NCBI GenBank assembly: GCA_025935735.1
Contig: JAICUS010000183.1
Coordinates: 1 to 9,891 of the forward strand
Source of the DNA: Solirubrobacteraceae bacterium
GTDB taxonomy: Bacteria > Actinomycetota > Thermoleophilia > Solirubrobacterales > Solirubrobacteraceae
DNA length: 9,891 nucleotides
Direction: 5' to 3'
Part shown: in pieces, positions 1 through 5,848 of the stretch
Layout: each line of letters starts with the position of its first letter
Position numbering within the stretch: position 1 is the first letter of the stretch
Translations under genes and position numbers: made by a program
Notes under the pieces: generated by a model
Database searches by the model: none
Told to the model about the DNA's origin: nothing
What the model saw: the letters and a program-made list of their open reading frames with translations, nothing else

Positions 1-889
1 CCAGCGCGGCCAGCCCGAAGCCCTCCTTGACCGACGGGAAGGCGAACGCGTCGGCGGCCCGGAACAGCCGCTCCATCTCGTCCTGGTCGAGCGCGCCCAG
101 GCGCCATACGTGCTCGGTGACGCCCAGCTCGCCCGCCCGCTCGGCGAACCGCGCGAGCTCGTGGCGGTAGTCGAACAGCGTCGTGCCGCCGGCGATCAGC
201 AGCAGCGCGTCCGGCACCTGCTCGCGCAGCCGCGCGAAGCCCTCGAGCAGCGTGATCGAGCCCTTGCGCGGCTCGATGCCGCCGACGGTCAGCACGGTGA
301 AGCGGACGCCGACGCCCGCGGCGCGTCTGGCCCGCTCACGCTCGGCGGCGTCGCGCGGCGGCCGGAAGCGCCGCGGGTCGACGCCGTTGGGCACGAGCCC
401 GGCCGCGACGCCGAAGTCGTCCTGGAGCCTGCGCACCCACGGCTCCGACACGCACAGGAGGTGGTCGGGCGCGAGGATCGAGCGGTCCTGGCACTCGATC
501 AGCGACGGCGACGTGAAGTCGTCGACATGGTGAACAGTCCTGAGAACGTGATCGATCACGTTCTCGTTACGAAGATTGAGCGCAGCATTGGCGGACAGGC
601 AGTCCTGCGAGTGGATGACGTCGTAGCCGCATCGGAGCAGCCGCGGCCGCAGCCCCTCGGTGTACGCCTCGAGCATCGCCTGGATGCGCTCGTCGAACGG
701 CGCGTCGATCGGCGTGTATCGGACCAGGTTCAGCGGCACCCGGGTCGGCCGGTACAGCGTCTCACCCGCGCGCGCGAGCGCGAACAGCTCCACCTCGTGC
801 CCGCGCGCGTTGAGCGCCTCGGCCACCGCCACGGCGTGGACGACCCCGCCGCGCGGCTTCACCGAGTACGTGAGCATCGCGATCCTCAT
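1..889 (-). CDS. GT4-type glycosyltransferase, MSMEG_0565 family (3' end cut off by window edge)
   Basis: Reading the minus strand from the ATG at 889-887 gives 296 open codons to the window edge. The product begins MRIAMLTYSVKPRGGVVHAV, the GT-B N-terminal strand followed by the glycine-rich acceptor/donor loop. It continues with HSQDCLSANA (about residues 93-102), RTVHHVDDF (117-125), VPNGVDPRRF (166-175), the GT4 basic pair in GGIEPRKG (203-210) and the start of the donor-sugar motif KEGFGL (288-293). These match the MSMEG_0565-type glycosyltransferases of Nit1-type gene clusters. A cytosolic sugar-nucleotide-dependent transferase is expected; donor and acceptor are unknown. Perhaps 60-100 C-terminal residues are missing. 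The start overlaps the fdrA-like stop as ATGA, so it is probably the last visible gene of the leftward operon and translationally coupled. An internal palindrome at 542-565 lies over codons 109-116. Confidence 0.87.
   Translation of the reverse strand, partial: MRIAMLTYSVKPRGGVVHAVAVAEALNARGHEVELFALARAGETLYRPTRVPLNLVRYTPIDAPFDERIQAMLEAYTEGLRPRLLRCGYDVIHSQDCLSANAALNLRNENVIDHVLRTVHHVDDFTSPSLIECQDRSILAPDHLLCVSEPWVRRLQDDFGVAAGLVPNGVDPRRFRPPRDAAERERARRAAGVGVRFTVLTVGGIEPRKGSITLLEGFARLREQVPDALLLIAGGTTLFDYRHELARFAERAGELGVTEHVWRLGALDQDEMERLFRAADAFAFPSVKEGFGLAAL
542..565. repeat. Perfect 24-base palindrome inside the glycosyltransferase gene
   Basis: The left half is GAGAACGTGATC and the right half is its exact reverse complement, with no central gap. 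Symmetry breaks at the next base on each side (T541, G566). On the minus strand it covers eight whole codons (109-116, residues ENVIDHVL). Codons around it (AAT, GCT, AAT, CTT, CGT, GAT, GTT, ACT) are unusually A/T-ending for this window. It may be an internal operator, a recombination or methylation site, or a strong RNA hairpin; the sequence does not decide which. Confidence 0.9.
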
Positions 890-2268
890 CCGGCCACCGC
901 CTGCGCGGCCAGCCTCGCCGCGGTCGCGTTCGTCGGCGCCACGATCACGCCGGCGTCGCGCAGCGTCTGCTCCTGGCGGGCCGAGTCCTGCGGGTCCGCT
1001 CTGGTCCCGCAGACGTGGGCGATCACCGGGCGGTCCGCGGCCAGCCGGGCCAGCGCCGGGGCGAGGCCGCCGGCTGGGTCGGCGTGCGACCCGTGGCCGA
1101 GCACGACGTCGAGCAGCACGCAGCCCACGTCGTCGCCGGCCTCGTCGAGCATCCGGGTCCGAACCTCGAGGTCGACCATAGGGTGAGGCCTGCCCTGGGT
1201 GTACTCCTCCTCGCCGAGGTCGTAGATCACATGGCCTGCGTCGCCGCCGTCGCCGGCGTTGCCGCCGATCCGGCCCAGTTGCGGGGCGAGCACCGTGACG
1301 GCCTCGTGGGCCAGCGAGCCGCCGGAGAACAGCCCGAGCAGCCGGCCCTCCCGGCGCGGAACGTCGCACCCGAACTCCGGCGGCTGCCACTCCGCGGCGG
1401 CGTAGGCGCCCGCGTCCAGCGTCGGGTGGATCTCGAACGGCGCGGCCGCGCCGTCCCAGCCCACGAACGCCGCCACCACGCGCTTGCCGGCGACGTCGAC
1501 CTCGCCCAGGCGCTGCACCGCCTCGTGGGCGGGCGGCTTGGAGACCAGCAGCAGCGTGTCGGTCGCGTCGTCGGCCGCCAGCACCCGCATCCCCTCGCGG
1601 AACATGATCCCGCCGACCTCCGCCGACAGGTCGCGCCCGCCGACGCCGACGATCTGCGACACGCCCACGCCCGCGGCGTCGAGCAGCACCGCCGCCTCCT
1701 GGGCGCCGGTGCCGGCGGCGGCCACGATCCCCACGGTCCCGGAGCGCACGACGTTGGCGAAGCCGAGCCCGACCTCGCCGAGCATCGCGGTCCCGCAGCC
1801 GGGGCCCATGACCAGCAGCCCGCGCGCGGCGCCGCGGCGCTTGAGCTCCACCTCGTCGGCCGCCGACACGTGGTCGGAGAACAGGAAGACGTGCATGCCC
1901 GCGGTCAGCGCGCGGTGCGCCTCCAGCACCGCGTACTCGCCGGGCAGCGAGATCAGTGCCAGGTTCGCGCCGGAGCCGAGCAGCGAGCGCGGCGGCTCGG
2001 TCACCGCCGCGCCGTCGGCGGAAGCGGCGGGCGCGGCCAGCTCGGCCTCGGCGGCGTCCAGCGCGCCGTCGCCGCCGCCCTGGACGGCGATCACGATGTC
2101 GGTGGGCGTCGCGTCGGCGTCGACGCCCAGCGTGGCGAGGTTGGCGGGCGTCCCCATCGCCACCTCGGCCCGGGTCACGCCGTCGTGCGCGCGCACGGTC
2201 TGGGCCACCTGCATCAGCCGCACGCTGTCCACGTAGCGGTTGCGGATGACGCGGACGGCCCAGCTCAT
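886..2268 (-). CDS. fdrA: FdrA-like protein (acyl-CoA synthetase fold; putative carbamoyltransferase subunit)
   Basis: The 460-residue product has the FdrA layout: a short N-terminal domain (MSWAVRVIRNRYVDSVRLMQ) with a GTPANLATLG segment at 39-48, a CoA-binding-like Rossmann region, then MGPGCGT (154-160), GFANVVRSGTVGIVAAAGTG (169-188), GVGGRDLSAEVGG (208-220), LFSGGSLAHEA (313-323) and DLGEEEYTQGRPHPM (350-364), typical of succinyl-CoA-ligase-like folds. E. coli FdrA (about 555 residues, also called AllF) is reported as a subunit of the carbamoyltransferase converting oxalurate and phosphate to oxamate and carbamoyl phosphate. This copy is shorter. Its start overlaps the carbamate kinase stop as ATGA, and its stop overlaps the glycosyltransferase start the same way. 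Family assignment is firm; the actual substrate here is inferred. Its usual partner, a DUF1116 protein, is about 5 kb away on the other strand. Confidence 0.9.
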   Translation of the reverse strand: MSWAVRVIRNRYVDSVRLMQVAQTVRAHDGVTRAEVAMGTPANLATLGVDADATPTDIVIAVQGGGDGALDAAEAELAAPAASADGAAVTEPPRSLLGSGANLALISLPGEYAVLEAHRALTAGMHVFLFSDHVSAADEVELKRRGAARGLLVMGPGCGTAMLGEVGLGFANVVRSGTVGIVAAAGTGAQEAAVLLDAAGVGVSQIVGVGGRDLSAEVGGIMFREGMRVLAADDATDTLLLVSKPPAHEAVQRLGEVDVAGKRVVAAFVGWDGAAAPFEIHPTLDAGAYAAAEWQPPEFGCDVPRREGRLLGLFSGGSLAHEAVTVLAPQLGRIGGNAGDGGDAGHVIYDLGEEEYTQGRPHPMVDLEVRTRMLDEAGDDVGCVLLDVVLGHGSHADPAGGLAPALARLAADRPVIAHVCGTRADPQDSARQEQTLRDAGVIVAPTNATAARLAAQAVAG

Positions 2269-3203
2269 GCCGGGACACGCTCCGGGACGATCCAGGTGCC
2301 GGCCTCGCCGGTGCTCACCGACGTCACCAGGTGCTCGGCGGAGGTGACCAGCGCGCGGCCGCCGGACTCCGACACGAAGCGCTCGGCGGACTCGATCTTC
2401 GGGCCCATGCTGCCGGCGGGGAAGTCGCCCTCCTCCAGCCCGCGCCGCGCGTCCTGCATCGTGAGCACCGACAGCTCGCGCTCCCAGCGCGTGCCGTAGT
2501 CGAGCGCCACGCGCGGCACGCCCGTGAGCAGCACGAGCACGTCCGCGCCGATGTCCGCGGCCAGCCGGGCCGAGCAGCGGTCCTTGTCGATCACCCCGGC
2601 CACGCCGACCACCTCGTGGCCCCGGGCGGCCACCGGGATCCCGCCGCCGCCGCAGGCGATCACCACCGAGCCCTGCTCGAGCAGCGCGCGCACGTGGCGC
2701 TCGCCCAGCACCTCCAGCGGATGCGGCGACGGCACCACGCGGCGCCAGCCGCGGCCGGCGTCGGGGGCCACGTCCCAGCCGAGCGTGTCGGCGCGCCGGC
2801 GCGCCTCGGTCTCGTCATAGAACGGCCCGACGGGCTTGTCGGGCGCGGCGAACGCCGGGTCCTCGCGGTCCACCATCACCCGCGTGAGCAGCACCGCGAT
2901 CGGCACCTCGGGGTCCAGCGCGGCGAAGCTCGACTCCAGCAGGTAACCGATCCAGCCCTGGGTCATGGCGATCAGCGCGTCCAGCGGCAGCGGCGCCGCC
3001 TCCGCCTCGCCGAGCTTGTTCTGCAGCAGCAGCGCGCCGACGTGCGGGCCGTTGCCGTGCGTCAGCACCACCTCGTGGCCCAGCCCGCGCAGCGCCAGGA
3101 CCGCCGCGGCGATCTCGCGCACGTTGGCCAGCTGCTCGTCCCACGTCCCCGCCTGGCCCGCCCGGATGAGCGCGTTGCCCCCGACGGCGACGACGATGCG
3201 CAT
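2265..3203 (-). CDS. arcC: Carbamate kinase
   Basis: This 312-residue protein is full length for the family (about 300-315). It shows the amino-acid-kinase signature motifs: VAVGGNALI (5-13), THGNGPHVGALLLQNKLGE (48-66), RRVVPSPHPLEVL (154-166), ACGGGGIPV (183-191), VIDKDRCSARLA (204-215), LLTGVPRVALDYG (225-237) and FPAGSMGPKIESA (261-273). It interconverts carbamoyl phosphate plus ADP with carbamate plus ATP; in catabolic loci it runs toward ATP, carbon dioxide and ammonia. It sits directly before the FdrA-like gene with an ATGA overlap, the arrangement expected of a ybcF/allK-type kinase consuming carbamoyl phosphate made by the FdrA/DUF1116 enzyme. The start ATG lies three bases after the regulator's stop and has no good Shine-Dalgarno, so translation probably depends on reinitiation from the upstream gene. 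Confidence 0.96.
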   Translation of the reverse strand: MRIVVAVGGNALIRAGQAGTWDEQLANVREIAAAVLALRGLGHEVVLTHGNGPHVGALLLQNKLGEAEAAPLPLDALIAMTQGWIGYLLESSFAALDPEVPIAVLLTRVMVDREDPAFAAPDKPVGPFYDETEARRRADTLGWDVAPDAGRGWRRVVPSPHPLEVLGERHVRALLEQGSVVIACGGGGIPVAARGHEVVGVAGVIDKDRCSARLAADIGADVLVLLTGVPRVALDYGTRWERELSVLTMQDARRGLEEGDFPAGSMGPKIESAERFVSESGGRALVTSAEHLVTSVSTGEAGTWIVPERVPA

Positions 3204-3206
3204 GGC

Positions 3207-3800
3207 CTACGAGGACCTGACCACGAGCCAGATCGCGCGCGCGGGCGTATCGCCCGGGTTCGACCAGGAGTGGGGGAGGTGTGTCCGAAAGTGAATGGAG
3301 TCGCCGGGGCCGAGGACGTAGCGCTCGCCGTCGACCGTGAACACGAGCTCGCCCTCCTGGACGATCACGAGCTCCTCGCCCGGATGGTTCATCGGCGTGG
3401 GCCCACTGTCGGCGTACGGCTCGGCCACCGCGGTCGCGCCGGCGATCTGGAACGGGCCGTAGCGGCCGGAGATGTTCTTGAGGTCCAGGCCGGCCTTGGA
3501 CGTGTAGACCTGCGCGCGCTCATCGCCCCGGACCACGTTGACCTCGGGCGTTTCCGGCTCATCCACGAAGTAGGACACGCTGCGCCCGAGCGCCGCCGCG
3601 AGCTTCATCAGGCTGGCGATCGTCGGCGTCATGCCGCTCTTCTCGATCTTGTGCACGGCGGCCGGCGAGAGCCCCGCGCGCTGCGCCAGCTGGGCGAGCG
3701 ACCAGCCGCGGTCGGCCCGCGCGGTGGCCACCTTCGCGCCCAGCGCGGACACCGTGCGCTCGATGTCCGGGGCAAGACCCGGAAATTCGGTTCGCGTCAC
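3207..3800 (-). CDS. XRE-family regulator with C-terminal cupin domain
   Basis: With the GTG at 3800 the product is 197 residues. Residues 20-78 form a helix-turn-helix of XRE type (RGWSLAQLAQRAGLSPAAVHKIEKSG, then TPTIASLMKLAAALGRSVSYF). A linker leads to a cupin of about residues 120-193 with the two expected motifs, HPGEELVIVQEGELVF (139-154) and GDSIHFRTHLPHSWSNPGD (166-184); H139, E143 and H177 are candidate metal or ligand contacts. Such proteins are local one-component regulators. Being first in the leftward operon and facing the rightward operon across 67 bases, it probably controls both. The frame is open up to 3923, but that extension crosses the start region of the divergent gene and is not family-like. 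AGGAG at 3803-3807 is only two bases from GTG 3800, so the mRNA could be leaderless; GTG 3752 is a less likely alternative start. Confidence 0.9.
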   Translation of the reverse strand: MTRTEFPGLAPDIERTVSALGAKVATARADRGWSLAQLAQRAGLSPAAVHKIEKSGMTPTIASLMKLAAALGRSVSYFVDEPETPEVNVVRGDERAQVYTSKAGLDLKNISGRYGPFQIAGATAVAEPYADSGPTPMNHPGEELVIVQEGELVFTVDGERYVLGPGDSIHFRTHLPHSWSNPGDTPARAIWLVVRSS

Positions 3801-3867
3801 GTCTCCTATGGTATACGCTTTGTCCACGATCCGATACGGGTCGGAGGCGAGCGAGGAGGGACACGCA
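3801..3867. promoter_or_regulatory. Divergent control region between the two operons
   Basis: This is the only sizeable spacer between divergent genes in the window and is noticeably less GC-rich than its surroundings at 3806-3836. On the minus strand TACCAT (3813 to 3808) fits a TAnnnT -10 element ending seven bases before the regulator's GTG, compatible with a leaderless transcript. On the plus strand TATGGT (3807-3812) also fits TAnnnT for the rightward operon, so the two -10 boxes would overlap. No convincing -35 was found for either. GATCCG at 3828-3833 and CGGGTC at 3837-3842 form an imperfect dyad around ATA, and GTATAC at 3811-3816 is a 6-base palindrome; either could be part of an operator for the XRE-cupin protein. 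The location is strong; the individual boxes are weak. Confidence 0.5.
3853..3860 (+). promoter_or_regulatory. Shine-Dalgarno GAGGAGGG that fixes the GTG start at 3868
   Basis: GAGGAGGG is followed by seven bases and then GTG. This strong site, plus the family-like protein starting there, argues against the longer open frame that extends upstream through the divergent regulator gene. Confidence 0.85.
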
Positions 3868-4356
3868 GTGGCGAAGTCCGACAGCATCCAGCTTCCCGAG
3901 AAGGGCACCGAGCTCTTCGACACCGCCGAGAAGGTCTTCCCGGATGTGAAGGCCGAGCCCGGCGAGAGCGCTTACACGTTCATGCACACCGTGCCCTTCG
4001 AGGGCTCGGTCGGGCTGGTGAACCTCCTCACCACCACGCGCGTGCAGCGCAAGGGGTTCAAGACCCATCTCATCCTCTACGGGCCCGGCGTGCTCATGGC
4101 GGCCGGCTCGCGCGGCTTCCCGAAGGTGGGCGACGAGGCGTTCCCCGGCCACATGGCGATCAACAGCCAGCTGCGCACGTTCCTGGACGAGGGCGGCACG
4201 GTCTACACCTGCCGGTTCGCCTCGGGCGCGCTCTACGGGTTCCCGGAGAACCTGTTCATGGAGGGGGTCAAGCCGTTCCACCCGCTGGACGTGCTCGACG
4301 CCGCGCTGACCGCCTGGCGCGACAAGGCGTTCCAGCTGAACACCTGGACCGTCTGA
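3868..4356 (+). CDS. MSMEG_0572/Sll0783-family nitrogen-starvation-response protein
   Basis: This 162-residue protein is recognised from its conserved core: [20 protein letters not shown] (35-54), [20 protein letters not shown] (55-74), [20 protein letters not shown] (83-102), [16 protein letters not shown] (109-124) and [20 protein letters not shown] (137-156). These match proteins of the Sll0783/MSMEG_0572 type, found as the first gene of Nit1-type clusters and induced by nitrogen limitation in cyanobacteria. The alternating strand/helix pattern with a single cysteine (C115) after a glycine-rich turn resembles DsrE-like small proteins; that fold suggestion is inference. The biochemical role is unknown. 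No signal peptide or membrane segment is seen. It leads the rightward operon, five bases before the next gene. Residue numbers assume the GTG at 3868. Confidence 0.9.
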   Translation: MAKSDSIQLPEKGTELFDTAEKVFPDVKAEPGESAYTFMHTVPFEGSVGLVNLLTTTRVQRKGFKTHLILYGPGVLMAAGSRGFPKVGDEAFPGHMAINSQLRTFLDEGGTVYTCRFASGALYGFPENLFMEGVKPFHPLDVLDAALTAWRDKAFQLNTWTV

Positions 4357-4361
4357 GCCCA

Positions 4362-4985
4362 GTGCCCGTGCTGGACCGCGAGGCCGCGATCGCCGCCTGG
4401 CGCCGCGCCGAGGCGCGCGTCTACCCGTCCGTGATGGTCAACGCCGACCTCTATCAGCAGTACATCGGGGTTGTGAAGGCTGTGGCGGACGAGCTGCGCG
4501 ACGTGCGCACCGAGGACGACCTGCTGGTCGCCTGGGACGAGCGGCGCGACATCGTGCGGGAGGTCGTCTCGCGGTCCGCGCCGCCGATGCTGGCGCTGAT
4601 GGACCAGGAGTCGGTCCGCGACGCGGCGTTCTGCCACCGCCACCGCGAGATCACCCGCGAGCAGGGCAAGGTCCTGGCCGCGCAGCGGCTGGAGCAGGCC
4701 CGCGTCGCGGGGGCGGAGTGGGTGGTGCTGTTCGAGGACGTCACGCCGTTCGGCTCCCAGCGGCTGGAGATGCACGTGGCCAGCGGCCGGGCGCTGCACG
4801 CGGCGTCCGAGCTGCCGCTCGACGCGAGCCGCCCGAAGTTCACCCTGGAGGTCGTGCACCTGGACCCGCGCGACGGCGCCTGGCTGCTCGACAAGCCGCC
4901 GGCGATGCCGGAGCAGGCCTTCGACACCCACGAGGAATGGGAGGCGCGCATCGCGCAGGCGCGCGCCCAGTTCGGGAGGAGCTGA
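4362..4985 (+). CDS. Unrecognised conserved-looking protein, 207 residues
   Basis: I do not recognise this family. The product is soluble-looking and mainly helical in its first half (EAAIAAWRRAEARVYP, then VVKAVADELRDVRTEDDLL), followed by AFCHRHREITREQGKVL (89-105), which carries the only cysteine (C91) and two histidines. The second half is strand-rich: AEWVVLFEDVTPFGSQRLEM (118-137) and RPKFTLEVVHLDPRDGAWLL (157-176). The C-terminus is a charged helix. There is no signal peptide or membrane segment. GTG 4362 and GTG 4368 are both possible starts and neither has a good Shine-Dalgarno; coupling to the preceding stop five bases upstream is likely. It ends two bases before the amidohydrolase and carries that gene's ribosome-binding site in its last codons. 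Tight placement suggests it works with the amidohydrolase, as a partner subunit or a separate step. Reality of the gene is well supported; function is not. Confidence 0.83.
   Translation: MPVLDREAAIAAWRRAEARVYPSVMVNADLYQQYIGVVKAVADELRDVRTEDDLLVAWDERRDIVREVVSRSAPPMLALMDQESVRDAAFCHRHREITREQGKVLAAQRLEQARVAGAEWVVLFEDVTPFGSQRLEMHVASGRALHAASELPLDASRPKFTLEVVHLDPRDGAWLLDKPPAMPEQAFDTHEEWEARIAQARAQFGRS
4974..4980 (+). promoter_or_regulatory. Shine-Dalgarno GGGAGGA for the amidohydrolase
   Basis: GGGAGGA lies within the final codons of the 207-residue protein, seven bases before GTG 4988. It supports that start, which places the family's DAHCH metal motif at residues 10-14 as expected. Confidence 0.85.
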
Positions 4986-4987
4986 GC

Positions 4988-5848
4988 GTGGCCACGCACC
5001 CTCAGAAGATCATCGACGCCCACTGCCACATCGGCGAGATCCCGCCGTGGAAGTTCTATGACCTCGAGCACCCGGTCAAGCCGACGGTCTATGACTACAA
5101 GGACACCCAGCAGTTCATGAAGCGCCACATGGACTACTTCAAGGTCGAGCGGGCGCTGGCCATCTCCAATTACGGTGTGCCGGTCCACGAGCTGTCGTTC
5201 GACCTCAACGACGTGGTGATGGACGCGGCGACTTCCAGTGACCGGATCCTGGCCGCCATCTGGGTGTCGTTCCTGCCGCGCAACGCCGAGCTGACGCGCA
5301 AGGCCCTGAAGCTGGCGGCCGAGACGCGCGTGGTGGCGCTGAAGACGACGTTCCTGTTGGGGGGCAACCCCGACCCGGGCACGTGGGACGAGGAGACGCT
5401 GGCGCTGGCCGACGAGTGCTTCGACGTGTGTGAGAAGCACGACCTGATGTTCCACTTCCACACCTCGCCGGGCGGCAACTCCGACATCAACAACTTCATC
5501 CCGCTGGTGGAGAAGTACGGCAAGCGCTGCAAGATCTACCTGGTGCACTTCGGCGGCGGCGTGTCGGGTCACATCAAGCTCGTGCCGAAGTTCCTGCAAT
5601 GGGTCCGTGATGGATACAAGGTGTATACGGACACTTCCTGGGCGGTGGGGTTCGGCGCCCGCTGGCTGCTGACCGAGATCGAGAAGCAGGGCGTCGGCGG
5701 CGACCGGGTGTTCTTCGGCTCCGACGAGCCCTGGTCGGACTTCGACAGCGAGTACTGGAAGCTCAACGGGGTCCGCGACATCTCCCAGGAGCTCAAGGAC
5801 CGGGTGTTCTGGCGCAACTACGAAGAGGCGTTCGGGACGCATGCCTGA
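4988..5848 (+). CDS. Metal-dependent amidohydrolase (Amidohydro_2 type, TIM barrel)
   Basis: This 286-residue protein has the Amidohydro_2/COG2159 pattern: D10-A-H12-C-H14 near the N-terminus (first barrel strand metal site), a lysine after strand-like VVAL (K119), MFHFHTSPGG (154-163, H156/H158), YLVHFGGG (184-191, H187) and FFGSDEPWSDF (242-252) with the expected catalytic aspartate D246. These residues would bind one catalytic metal ion and activate water. Family members hydrolyse or decarboxylate cyclic or amide-bearing compounds, so the exact reaction is open; an amide, ureido or lactam substrate would suit the neighbours but is inference. It lies between the unknown 207-residue protein (2-base gap) and the radical SAM gene (8-base overlap), in the position where Nit1-type clusters normally have the nitrilase. 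No secretion signal is seen, so it should be cytosolic. Confidence 0.88.
   Translation: MATHPQKIIDAHCHIGEIPPWKFYDLEHPVKPTVYDYKDTQQFMKRHMDYFKVERALAISNYGVPVHELSFDLNDVVMDAATSSDRILAAIWVSFLPRNAELTRKALKLAAETRVVALKTTFLLGGNPDPGTWDEETLALADECFDVCEKHDLMFHFHTSPGGNSDINNFIPLVEKYGKRCKIYLVHFGGGVSGHIKLVPKFLQWVRDGYKVYTDTSWAVGFGARWLLTEIEKQGVGGDRVFFGSDEPWSDFDSEYWKLNGVRDISQELKDRVFWRNYEEAFGTHA

Noticed and set aside
1015..2499. Plus-strand open frame of 494 codons opposite fdrA
   Set aside because: It is a GC-rich shadow of the fdrA-like gene, with low-complexity composition and no family motifs.
3242..3256. CGGGCG-tat-CGCCCG inverted repeat near the end of the regulator gene
   Set aside because: A 6-base stem in coding sequence of this GC content is expected by chance, and the codons are normal for the cupin domain.
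3631..3867. N-terminal extension of the Sll0783-type gene
   Set aside because: It would run antisense through the regulator's helix-turn-helix and the control region. The strong Shine-Dalgarno before GTG 3868 and the protein family both support the shorter form.
3801..3923. N-terminal extension of the XRE-cupin regulator
   Set aside because: The extra residues are antisense to the start of the Sll0783-type gene and are not part of the usual domain architecture.
2331..4361. Very long plus-strand open frame continuing upstream of the 207-residue protein
   Set aside because: It is antisense to carbamate kinase and the XRE-cupin gene and its translation is arginine/histidine-rich shadow sequence. 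Only the part from 4362 looks like a real protein.
4988..5848. Amidohydrolase read as a nitrilase
   Set aside because: It has the HxH, His, His, Asp metal pattern of the TIM-barrel amidohydrolases and lacks the Glu-Lys-Cys triad context of nitrilases.
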